Source of the DNA: Candidatus Falkowiibacteriota bacterium
GTDB lineage: Bacteria > Patescibacteriota > Patescibacteriia > Patescibacteriales > UBA12465
Direction of reading: 5' to 3'
Assembly: GCA_026396945.1 (NCBI GenBank)
Contig: JAPLVX010000082.1
Span: 1 to 13,013, forward strand
DNA: 13,013 nucleotides
Below the pieces are notes generated by a model. The model did no database searches and was not told the DNA's origin. It saw nothing but the letters and a program-made list of their open reading frames with translations. A program made the translations under genes and the position numbers. The stretch's first letter is position 1; every line of letters starts with the position of its first letter. Shown here piece by piece: positions 7,501 through 13,013 of the stretch.

Positions 7501-7817
7501 ATATTAGTGTATATATATTTGTTAGAGAGAGAAATATTAGCCGCATTTACGTAAACAGTACGGCCGTCTCTAATCGCTTCATAACCGTCAACCGTTAAAG
7601 CCTGCGGTGAACCGGCAAAGCCTTGCTCTTTGTACCAGCGATCAATTGAATAATGATTAGGATTAGGTAAAATTCTAACGGCAATGGCGTCTGACTGGTT
7701 AGCCGCTAAAACCTGTGCGCCCACTAAGACCTTTAGATTAAAAAGGGAGAAAATTAAAAATGTCAGGACAAACAAAATCGCCCCGAAATAATATTTTTGG
7801 CTATGATTTTTTAACAT
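4551..7817 (-). CDS. Large secreted multidomain protein: pilin-like segment, Ig-like domains, Cys-rich C-terminus
   Basis: A 1088-residue surface or secreted protein of unknown function. The order is: N-terminal signal/anchor helix (about 11-32) ending near VLAANQ; a conserved-looking region with a WYKEQGF motif and TVDGYEAIRDGRTVYVNA (60-130); two CxxDxDC-type Cys clusters (152-196); a segment like the soluble half of type IV pilins/pseudopilins (about 204-336: helix ELKESLFAYKKVKSHYP, then WPSW, DPINTLGYC, CWN and YTLCAGIES); a cadherin/He_PIG-like domain (366-464); less clear Ig-like strands (466-580); a second He_PIG-like domain (585-750) with a large insertion; and Cys-rich modules from 754 to the end. 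The last include CGDSMQQY, CGDGLCE, CGDGIKQAGELCD, FNCDGNITNGCE and two 35-residue repeats. It has its own extended -10 promoter and leads the operon with the 108-residue protein and aspS. Adhesion or envelope decoration is plausible but unproven. Confidence 0.85.
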   Translation of the reverse strand: MLKNHSQKYYFGAILFVLTFLIFSLFNLKVLVGAQVLAANQSDAIAVRILPNPNHYSIDRWYKEQGFAGSPQALTVDGYEAIRDGRTVYVNAANISLSNKYIYTNIYLISYNQTSNQQTADILGQIVAHWKFNNNFSQTDLQGTCNISTINCLSDKDCSDKLKCETDTASPAQGKCVPKEALNCYNDTDCPSGLFCGSLKAEIVRDVKRISLLSELKESLFAYKKVKSHYPILEAGTFVKNKTVSTWPSWREVFLPEIGISSDLIDPINTLGYCSPDYEAATCWNKNNHQFFSQAPGSGDLNFPAGSRIIYYTANANGSAYTLCAGIESFSAGYDIYDKEADGTEVGQFSKFNCTAIANIAQAGNSAPVFLDYQLNGTVGQEFNGFVKAYDAEHNPLKFTFSKDAGGANWSSWIDPVTIKSTNDPNQIKIYSPKAGPAGNYNITLNVDDGKLTTSTTTIPIKISAPQVYLEAEDMDQILRKGNKLVYSFIYQSAEGLTTTFAKNSGIDLSLPISVTTSTQISSNKFKVTATSTIGDLSELVILTPPNTFNQNTWFKTNTSSVYTITVGTVTKKIKINLIVEPPVLDFDCPTEARQNQPYSCYIGNIIQGKHDVTYSTSSIPSWPTGLIFDYAYDPGTFIPNNNNTNSPNNVTRIQYIYNRTQYNATQRILNFTTRLFPSIKTQAVAWLKNLGNCFSQLNFSGIKVLAAQNADHSNFYIHGQPTAIGTSTITISAVNDYGTMSQKSFNLKVNNYCGDSMQQYPNTEGKGGYYNDGYEDCDGLDGTAIFDTSTSTSAWVAISSVSKQYSCKSNPNLDYPIKDSGYCVFASPLEGGGFCGDGLCETVTLTGEMLETMANCPADCGTPAGGTGPNCGDGIKQAGELCDCKTPESNCDLGGKTCKDFNIWAVAPFNGLSLRCGNYNASSTNQWLCSFFENPLSTASCLYPHQIADNAAFVCEPGWFNCDGNITNGCESQCCPSCAGKQCGPDGCDGTCGTCPNGQICKTNNQCCTPTSCAGKQCGSDGCGGTCGTCSPEMKFCINSHCKAPNCPAGDPDGVYCDVSTGYKCCFKAGAPFCYPFSQPSLCNYWQ
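4689..4883 (-). repeat. Two tandem 35-residue Cys modules in the secreted protein
   Basis: Residues 979-1008 and 1014-1043 of the 1088-residue protein repeat CAGKQCGxDGCxGTCGTC followed by a spacer and a further Cys pair, with a period of 35 residues (105 bp). Copy 1 has CGPDGCDG and copy 2 CGSDGCGG. Modules like this occur in Cys-rich proteins of myxobacteria and Patescibacteria; disulfide-stabilised folding outside the cytoplasm is expected. Confidence 0.85.
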
Positions 7818-7842
7818 AAATTAAAAAATATATTATATTTTT

Positions 7843-7851
7843 ATTATACCA
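7843..7851 (-). promoter_or_regulatory. Candidate extended -10 promoter of the secreted-protein/aspS operon
   Basis: The minus strand reads TGGTATAAT, a full extended -10, about 25 bases upstream of the ATG at 7817. A second TATAAT occurs at 7832-7837. No -35 box is seen. Initiation a few bases downstream would leave a leader of under 25 bases with no Shine-Dalgarno. Confidence 0.55.
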
Positions 7852-7862
7852 TAAAGCAATTT

Positions 7863-7895
7863 TAAAAAAAATCCCCGGGCTTTATGACCGGGGAT
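7863..7895 (-). terminator. Intrinsic terminator after the T9SS-tagged gene
   Basis: Minus-strand stem ATCCCCGG, 9-base loop, CCGGGGAT, followed by eight T. It lies about 35 bases beyond the stop at 7928. A second small inverted repeat (CTCC TTA GGAG, 7896-7906) lies between the stop and the main stem. Confidence 0.92.
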
Positions 7896-7927
7896 CTCCT
7901 TAGGAGAGCAAAAAATAATTAATAATG

Positions 7928-9826
7928 TTAGCGTTTAACCAGTTTGCCGGTTAAGACGGTTTGCGTAGCGTTGCTCAGTCGGTAGTAATAAAGGCCGACG
8001 GGCAAATCACTTAAATTCAGTTTTTGGGTCTGAGCGGTTATGAGCTTGTCGCCCAAAAGGTTGAAAATCTCTATCTGCGGATTAACAATTCCCTTGATAT
8101 AGAGGTAATCAGCGGTCGGATTGGGAAAAACCTTGATGGTCGTTGGATAATTTTCTTCGATACCGACGGTGATATCATACGTGATGTCATACCAAATCGA
8201 GTCATTGATATTGTTCTGATCGAAAAAAACATATCGGATATGGGTCGAACCGTTATGGCCGTTCCACTCGTAGCGCGAGGTAAAACTCTTGAAGCTGCTG
8301 TCCGGCGAGATATTCACCGGGTTGCCAGAAATAAAAGTGGTCGCCCCGTAAAGAATGTCCCAGGAAAAGCAATTGACGGTATTATTAACCTGGTTGATAA
8401 CAATTTTTTTACACATTACGGGCTTGGCGACAGCGCTGACGTTCTTGATCCAAAAGGAATCAGCGTTAGCGTTGAAGATCACTTCTGGTGGAGCCGAGGT
8501 ATTCAGATTCAGAATAGTGGAGCCGTTGGTTACGTCTTGTCCGGCCACACCATTGATAATTTTGAAGCTGGGCCAGACTGATACTAAGACTGAGAGCTCG
8601 ACGATTTTGTTGCCAAAAATATAAATTTTATCACCGGCTTCTTTAATTTTATAATTGGCGGCGATACTATTAATTACTTTGGTAGACAAAGTGTCTAGGG
8701 TAATTGGATCTAATAGATAAATGCGGAAAGGCTCAGTGGGGTTGGTCCCGGTTGGTCCGACAACCATGAACGGATATTCAGGGCTAGAACCAATCTTGCC
8801 AAAATAATAGCTGCAGTCAAAGGTCCAGGGCAAATTTACAATAAACTTGGTGCTTATCACCGCTCCATTAGCCGGATCAATTTTGTGGATATTGCCATCG
8901 CCCGGTCCCCATAAAAAGATATTACCGTGAGGGAATATCGCCAAATTATTATTTATATTAGAAGCTGGCAAATTGACCTGGTAACTAGTCGAGAAACCAT
9001 TCGTATCTTTTCTTATAAGTTTCGCGGTGGCCCAATTATAATAATCTAAATAATACAGGCTGCCATTATAAGGGAAAAGGTCGAGATACAAGTCCCCGGC
9101 AACTGGCGGATCATTATTAACAATTTGTAAATCATTATTAATTTTGAATTTACGACCAATCGTGTTATTGCCCGACACCGGCTTAAAGGCATTCAAGTAT
9201 AGTGAATTGCCATACTTAATAAAAAATCGATAATCGAGTTGATCGTTAGTAAGAAGATGATTGCATTTCACGGAGTCTATTGTCAGGGAGCCAAGATCGG
9301 TAAGATAGATGGGGTCAAATTTATTTAGTTTAACGGTTTCCAAATTGTTGCTAGCACCGCTACTAACCATCCATAGATATAGACCATCAAAATAAAACTT
9401 ATTCCGTACTTCGCCGGGTAAAATCCAGGGCGCACTCCAAACCGTGTCTTTTAAAAGGCTAAGGTTTTGATCATATAATTTAACCTTTAAAGAGTAAGAA
9501 ACACCGGTTGGGTTAGTCAGCAATACTTTGCCGTTATAGCAAAACATTTTTATCCCAATCCAGGCACTATCATTGGTGGCGGTTGCCACTACGGCGCCAC
9601 TAGCATTACGTTTTTCGACCTGATAATGATCGTTATAATTCCAGTGACCCAGATAAATCAGGTCATAGGTAAAGCCGTCCATCGTCTGGAGATCCAGGCA
9701 ATTCTGACCGGCTAATAGGGTAGAACTCCAATCTTCGTGCATCGTAATGCCCAAAGTTTGAGCTTCGACCGGCCGGAAATTAATCAACAGCCAGCCAAGA
9801 AACAATAAAATGCTTATTTTTTTCAT
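7928..9826 (-). CDS. Secreted protein with T9SS type A C-terminal sorting domain
   Basis: From the ATG at 9824-9826 the product is 632 residues: a signal peptide (1-23, MKKISILLFLGWLL then VEAQ), a long region of strand-rich repeats with YxxGxLYY-like motifs that could be a beta-propeller (about 25-420; inference), a beta domain with NCFSWD, NISPDSSF and IRYVFFDQNNINDSIW (about 485-550) of the kind that precedes sorting tags in Bacteroidota, and a C-terminal sorting domain (about 566-632: VFPNPTADYLYI, IEIFNLLGDKLI, LNLSDLPVGLYYYRL, GKLVKR). That tag directs export through the type IX secretion system, known from Bacteroidota and relatives, followed by cleavage and surface attachment. I chose this ATG over a TTG 60 bases upstream because it gives a normal signal peptide; the extra 20 residues are Lys/Asn-rich. 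The leader (ATCTGAAACCC before ATG) has no SD, as is usual in Bacteroidota. It is monocistronic, between a candidate promoter and a terminator. Molecular activity is unknown. Confidence 0.9.
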   Translation of the reverse strand: MKKISILLFLGWLLINFRPVEAQTLGITMHEDWSSTLLAGQNCLDLQTMDGFTYDLIYLGHWNYNDHYQVEKRNASGAVVATATNDSAWIGIKMFCYNGKVLLTNPTGVSYSLKVKLYDQNLSLLKDTVWSAPWILPGEVRNKFYFDGLYLWMVSSGASNNLETVKLNKFDPIYLTDLGSLTIDSVKCNHLLTNDQLDYRFFIKYGNSLYLNAFKPVSGNNTIGRKFKINNDLQIVNNDPPVAGDLYLDLFPYNGSLYYLDYYNWATAKLIRKDTNGFSTSYQVNLPASNINNNLAIFPHGNIFLWGPGDGNIHKIDPANGAVISTKFIVNLPWTFDCSYYFGKIGSSPEYPFMVVGPTGTNPTEPFRIYLLDPITLDTLSTKVINSIAANYKIKEAGDKIYIFGNKIVELSVLVSVWPSFKIINGVAGQDVTNGSTILNLNTSAPPEVIFNANADSFWIKNVSAVAKPVMCKKIVINQVNNTVNCFSWDILYGATTFISGNPVNISPDSSFKSFTSRYEWNGHNGSTHIRYVFFDQNNINDSIWYDITYDITVGIEENYPTTIKVFPNPTADYLYIKGIVNPQIEIFNLLGDKLITAQTQKLNLSDLPVGLYYYRLSNATQTVLTGKLVKR

Positions 9827-9898
9827 GGGTTTCAGATTTTCAGATTTGCGGGGTTTAACATTATTTTTAATTATTTTTGTTTTCAATGAGCTTTAGTG

Positions 9899-9914
9899 TG
9901 GCTAACATTAGCCA
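9899..9914. repeat. Perfect inverted repeat TGGCTAA-CA-TTAGCCA
   Basis: A 7-bp stem with a 2-base centre, followed on the plus strand by six T. On the minus strand it would lie in the leader of the T9SS-tagged gene, so it may be an operator or leader hairpin. Its right part (GCTAACATTA, 9901-9910) is the inverse of TAATGTTAGC at 7923-7932, which overlaps that gene's stop codon. Confidence 0.55.
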
Positions 9915-9930
9915 TTTTTTATCAATAAAG

Positions 9931-9947
9931 GTCTATTTTAAATAGAC
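9931..9947. repeat. Perfect inverted repeat GTCTATTT-T-AAATAGAC
   Basis: An 8-1-8 palindrome just downstream of the candidate -10 at 9953-9958 on the minus strand, so at about the transcription start. The position suits a repressor operator or a 5'-end hairpin. A short T-run follows on the plus strand, so a weak terminator is the alternative. Confidence 0.55.
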
Positions 9948-9952
9948 TTTTT

Positions 9953-9981
9953 ATATTAATTAATTTTTAAACATTAGTCAA
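9953..9981 (-). promoter_or_regulatory. Candidate sigma70-type promoter for the T9SS-tagged gene
   Basis: The minus strand has TTGACT (9976-9981), a 17-base spacer and TAATAT (9953-9958). This matches -35/-10 consensus at 5/6 and 4/6 positions. It would give a leader of about 120 bases containing both inverted repeats. It is not the Bacteroidota type (TTTG / TAnnTTTG), though by-eye matches in A/T-rich DNA are weak evidence. Confidence 0.4.
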
Positions 9982-10116
9982 GGACAAAAATTTAATAAAA
10001 AAAATTAAAATGAAGCTAAAAACTATCTAAAATATAGCTTAAAAAGGTTTAAAAGTAAATGAATTAAGGCTATTAAAATTCCGGTATAGCATAAAACATC
10101 CGATCTTCTGATATGC

Positions 10117-10151
10117 GAAAAGAGCCTCGTTTATTACATGAGACTCTTTCG
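10117..10151 (-). terminator. Intrinsic terminator after the Cys-rich gene
   Basis: On the minus strand GAAAGAGTCTCAT, a 7-base loop and ACGAGGCTCTTTTC form a stem with one mismatch, one G-U pair and one bulge, ending in a TTTT run. It lies about 30-60 bases past the stop at 10178. Confidence 0.75.
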
Positions 10152-10177
10152 AAAAACTAGATTTTAATTTTATCTGG

Positions 10178-12364
10178 TCAATTTAAACAGTTTTGAACGC
10201 AAACGCAACCTCCATTAGAGCAGTGGGGGTTTTTACCTTTGCATGGCAGCCCGGAACAACCACAATGGTTATCGTTATCAGAGGTATTGCAGTTACCGCC
10301 GCCACAAGATGACCAACCAGAGTCACAAACACAGCTACCGCTAGAACAGCTGCCATGGCTACCGCAATTATTAGGGCAAGAACCACAATGCGAATTACTA
10401 GTATTCAAATTAATTTCACAAGTATCTAAATCTGGTGGATCTGGTGGGGATGTAATATTCCAAGTTTTATTGCAATTCCCCCAACCACTTTGACAATTAT
10501 AACTGCAATTATTTAAATTGCTTCCCAGATTACAGATGGTATATTGAGGCAAAACAAAAGTACTTGTGTTCCAATTAATACAAGTGGACCCGCTAGCGAC
10601 AGAACAGTCAATAATATTATTTGACTGTGACGGACAATTGAAAGTGATTCTGCTGGAAGTTGGGCCAATGTTTGAATAACCCAAGGCTATTAAACCACCC
10701 AAATAATCAGAATCGGAACAATTAGCTAACAATTTATAAATTTTACATTCTTTTGACCCCCCTGTCGGATAACACCTCAAGTCGCCCGCTAAGGGGATAC
10801 TCGGTTCGCACTGTTCACCCCTACTTGTGTCCACATAATTATCCCCACAAATGCTTGGAGTACAAGTAACCCCATTAGCTTTTACATAACCCGACTTACA
10901 ACCTTTACAACTCCTATTAGTACAAACGGCATTTGGACCGCCGCAATTAGTAGCACAAAGGCCACAATGTTCCGGGTTAGTATTCAGAGCGGTTTCGCAA
11001 CCGTCCGTGCCGCCATTACAATCACCAAAATCTAACGACTTGCAAACACATCCATAGCCAGGGCCTGTCAGTCCGCAAGTCTGATTTTTGGTTGGGTCAG
11101 CCAAGCAATTATTACCACAAGAGCCACAATTAGGATCCTTCTTTAGGTCCGTCTCGCAAGTATCATAATCACCGGGATTCTGGACGCAATCGTCAAAATT
11201 ATTTGTACATTTATAACCGCAATAGCCTGACGGATAACTATTGCAATTAATATTAGCATAGGGGGTAGTCGTGAAAACGGGGAGGAGACTATTCCAATCA
11301 CTACAATAACGCTTTCCATTAGCGTTGTCTCCGGCCGTCAAACAGACCCTGGTATAGCCAGCGCCACCTTTTAGAAATTTAGAACAAGCAAAATTAATAT
11401 TTTCTGTATTATTATAAAGATTGAGAATCTCAGAAACGTCACAAAACGAGGTATCAATTATTTTGCATTCATTAGGATCGCCTTTCGGGACGCAGGTCCC
11501 ATTTTCCACCGGTGTCACACCAGGCTCGCATTGTTCACCCAAAGATTTATCTAGTTTACCATCGCCGCAAGAACCTGGCACACATTGGCCACTACTCCAA
11601 ACATACCCAGCGTTACAATCACAATAACCATTACTACAATAACCCTGCTGACCATTACTGCCTACTTTACAAGAGGTTCCGCAATTGCCGCAATTTACAT
11701 CCGCCACTGGACCAAATGTTATGTTGGTTTCACAACCAGTGGCCGGATTACCGCTACAATTTTTAAAACCAGCCTGGCAAACACAATCATAGGGACTAAA
11801 CGAAGAACATCCCTGATGTTTGTTTGAATCAGCTGAACAATTATGATGGCAAGTGCCACAATTCGGATCGGCACTTAGGGTTTGGCAACTTGGACCACCA
11901 TCGCAATGATCATACCCCTCATAACAACTACAAGCGTAATTACTGCCAGGAGGGCTAGTAGGATAACAGCCCTGTCCGCTCGAACAAATGTTGTTACAGG
12001 TGCCACAATTTGTAAGTTCGGTTAAAGCCGTTTGACAGCTAGTATCACCGGAACATTTACCCCAATTACCCGCACATTTAAAACGGCAAGAGCTAACTGA
12101 CTCTTCAATATTATATGTGGTAGTGCTTGTAGCCGGCGAGCTGGCGAGTGTCTTGCAGTTTTTAGCGCCTTGGTTAACTTCCAGACAAGGAATCTTGTAA
12201 AAAGACACCGAATTCCAAAGGTCGTAGGTCTGCGGGGTCGGCAAAGAATTACAGGTATATTTATAATTTCCTAAATGACAATTAGAGCCGCAACCATTAG
12301 TATCATCATTGTTAGAGCCAAAATCGCATTGCTCTTGCGGGCTAGTAATAACTCCGTCACCACA
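10178..12364 (-). repeat. Three higher-order protein repeat units in the Cys-rich gene
   Basis: Unit A 11570-12364 (265 residues), unit B 10850-11569 (240) and unit C 10178-10849 (about 223). All begin with CGD(G/N) and a GEQCE-like stretch (EQCDF in A), continue with a low-similarity domain that ends in a C(R/G/S)(F/Y)(K/N)C motif, and then carry Cys modules. B and C are closest in their heads (SLGEQCEP / SRGEQCEP, ECKI). Divergence at DNA level appears high, so the duplications are old. Confidence 0.8.
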
Positions 12365-13013
12365 TTTTGGGGTCGAACAATTAACGGGTGACCCGCCATG
12401 ATCTCCCTCACATTCCCATTCATATTTATAGGGTAAAGAGTTGTGATTATAATTCATACCAATATCTGTGCCGGATGAACATAAATATGTTTTACCAGTT
12501 GGCTCGGTCGCCTGAGCTGATTGAGTTGCTGGGCCGCAGGCACCGCTGACTTGTTTCTGGGCGGAGCAAGACACAAAATCGGCCGCGGTTCCTTCGCAAT
12601 TCCAAGTCCAAGTATTATCTTCATGCAAACTAAATTCTTTAACTATTCCAACTAGACAATTGTTTTGATTTTGCGGCGTAAGATTTTCAAAATTCCCGCC
12701 GCGGTTAGACCCGCATGAAGGAACGACCGAGCAGTTCCCCCATAAACAATTAGTCAGGCAACCTTTTATTCCGGTAAAACCATTCCAGGTACAGGGGGTT
12801 TCAACCACACCATTATCACCACATTGTTCGCCGTCCTCCATTACTCCTGCTAAACCCAAGCCATAAGAACATTTTTTAGGGTAGATATCACAAGTCCCGG
12901 TCTGGCATGAAGGATTAATACTGGGAGGGTTGCAAGTGGCTGTCCCAGTATAAACTCCCTTGGTGCAGGGGAAAGAACCGGATCCATCGCAGGTTTCGAT
13001 ACCATTGATTATC
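10178..13013 (-). CDS. Giant Cys-rich modular secreted protein (5' end beyond window)
   Basis: The frame is open from the window edge (first full codon at 13010-13012) to the stop at 10178, giving at least 944 residues. The TTG at 12859 is an internal Leu codon, not a start. I count 109 Cys (about 11.5%). Visible order: a Cys-rich lead (1-100); two repeats of the CG...W.W.CEG...V.CS type (about 100-214, with WTWNCEG and YEWECEG), familiar in Patescibacteria surface proteins; then three higher-order units starting at CGDG (217), CGDG (482) and CGDN (722). Each unit has a CGDxxxDxxxGEQC-like head, a variable Cys-flanked domain of about 100 residues, and one to three C(D/S)G...C(E/Q)T...NCGxC..xC modules ending in CxCxxGY. 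No transmembrane helix is visible near the C-terminus. It should be exported and heavily disulfide-bonded. It shares modules with the protein at 4551-7817. Adhesin, matrix or stalk roles are possible; I see no enzymatic motif. Confidence 0.9.
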   Translation of the reverse strand, partial: IINGIETCDGSGSFPCTKGVYTGTATCNPPSINPSCQTGTCDIYPKKCSYGLGLAGVMEDGEQCGDNGVVETPCTWNGFTGIKGCLTNCLWGNCSVVPSCGSNRGGNFENLTPQNQNNCLVGIVKEFSLHEDNTWTWNCEGTAADFVSCSAQKQVSGACGPATQSAQATEPTGKTYLCSSGTDIGMNYNHNSLPYKYEWECEGDHGGSPVNCSTPKCGDGVITSPQEQCDFGSNNDDTNGCGSNCHLGNYKYTCNSLPTPQTYDLWNSVSFYKIPCLEVNQGAKNCKTLASSPATSTTTYNIEESVSSCRFKCAGNWGKCSGDTSCQTALTELTNCGTCNNICSSGQGCYPTSPPGSNYACSCYEGYDHCDGGPSCQTLSADPNCGTCHHNCSADSNKHQGCSSFSPYDCVCQAGFKNCSGNPATGCETNITFGPVADVNCGNCGTSCKVGSNGQQGYCSNGYCDCNAGYVWSSGQCVPGSCGDGKLDKSLGEQCEPGVTPVENGTCVPKGDPNECKIIDTSFCDVSEILNLYNNTENINFACSKFLKGGAGYTRVCLTAGDNANGKRYCSDWNSLLPVFTTTPYANINCNSYPSGYCGYKCTNNFDDCVQNPGDYDTCETDLKKDPNCGSCGNNCLADPTKNQTCGLTGPGYGCVCKSLDFGDCNGGTDGCETALNTNPEHCGLCATNCGGPNAVCTNRSCKGCKSGYVKANGVTCTPSICGDNYVDTSRGEQCEPSIPLAGDLRCYPTGGSKECKIYKLLANCSDSDYLGGLIALGYSNIGPTSSRITFNCPSQSNNIIDCSVASGSTCINWNTSTFVLPQYTICNLGSNLNNCSYNCQSGWGNCNKTWNITSPPDPPDLDTCEINLNTSNSHCGSCPNNCGSHGSCSSGSCVCDSGWSSCGGGNCNTSDNDNHCGCSGLPCKGKNPHCSNGGCVCVQNCLN

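Larger units (their letters stand above)
9827..10177. other. AT-rich intergenic region upstream of the T9SS-tagged gene
   Basis: About 350 bases without a supported gene. It holds the terminator of the Cys-rich gene (10117-10151), a candidate sigma70-type promoter (9953-9981) and two perfect short inverted repeats (9899-9914 and 9931-9947). The rest is A/T-rich sequence in which I see no ORF, RNA gene or mobile-element relic. The 60 bases next to the ATG include an in-frame TTG extension that I treat as leader. Confidence 0.7.

Noticed and set aside
8024..8581. Open plus-strand frame of 185 codons inside the T9SS-tagged gene
   Set aside because: It lies wholly within the minus-strand gene, including its recognisable sorting domain; the product resembles nothing and has no leader.
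9827..9886. TTG start giving the T9SS-tagged protein 20 extra N-terminal residues
   Set aside because: The extension is Lys/Asn-rich and would bury the signal peptide that begins cleanly at the ATG of 9826.
9899..9920. Plus-strand intrinsic terminator (palindrome followed by six T)
   Set aside because: There is no plus-strand gene for it to end between 450 and 9899, so I list it only as an inverted repeat.
10239..11827. Several plus-strand and alternate-frame ORFs over the Cys-rich gene
   Set aside because: Shadows of a repetitive Cys/Gly/Asn-rich coding sequence; products are low-complexity Pro/Gln/Ser or Thr/Ile-rich.
10178..12364. Repeated short motifs as a possible CRISPR or DNA-level satellite
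   Set aside because: Repeats are visible only at protein level with variable spacing; no identical DNA repeats with unique spacers are present.
12857..12859. TTG as the start of the Cys-rich gene
   Set aside because: The frame stays open to the window edge with in-register Cys-rich sequence (for example CQTGTCDIYPKKC), so this is an internal Leu codon.

Overview
The window looks like part of a small-genome bacterium of the Candidate Phyla Radiation (Patescibacteria, probably a Parcubacteria-type lineage). I infer this from the family style of its proteins, not from a marker gene. The signs are single-pass membrane proteins with a Pro/Ser/Thr-rich stalk and thrombospondin-type-3 calcium loops, very large Cys-rich secreted proteins, a pilin-like segment built into a secreted protein, a compact aspartyl-tRNA synthetase, and start codons in AT-rich leaders with no visible Shine-Dalgarno sequence. 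No rRNA, tRNA, CRISPR array, transposase or phage gene is visible.

Layout. (1) 1-449, plus strand: the 3' part of clpP, with its catalytic triad intact, facing the rest of the window and separated from it by a bidirectional terminator (about 505-537). (2) 550-2638, minus strand: a probable operon read from 2638 down to 550. It holds two paralogous membrane-anchored TSP3-repeat proteins and a 63-codon putative membrane peptide between them. The first paralogue is broken by a 4-bp tandem duplication (GTCC GTCC at 2061-2068); removing four bases restores a clean 257-residue protein. (3) 2801-7817, minus strand: a second probable operon with an 1088-residue secreted multidomain protein, a 108-residue single-pass membrane protein and aspS. 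AspRS is 464 residues and appears to lack the bacterial GAD insertion domain. It ends at a perfect 11-bp-stem terminator. (4) 7928-9826, minus strand: an isolated gene with its own candidate promoter and terminator. It encodes a secreted protein with a textbook type IX secretion (T9SS type A) C-terminal sorting domain, a Bacteroidota hallmark and the least expected item here. (5) 10178 to the window end, minus strand: the C-terminal 944 residues of a huge Cys-rich protein (109 Cys by hand count) made of three higher-order repeat units; its 5' end is outside the window.

How it fits together. Apart from clpP and aspS, the window is a surface or secretome locus. The TSP3 proteins probably display calcium-binding domains on stalks from the membrane. 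The 1088-residue protein and the C-terminal Cys-rich protein share cysteine modules and flank the T9SS-tagged gene. The best leads are the T9SS-tagged gene (transfer from Bacteroidota, or a chimeric assembly), the frameshifted TSP3 gene, the GAD-less AspRS, and the modular construction of the two Cys-rich proteins. All functional statements come from reading motifs by eye; no database search was run.
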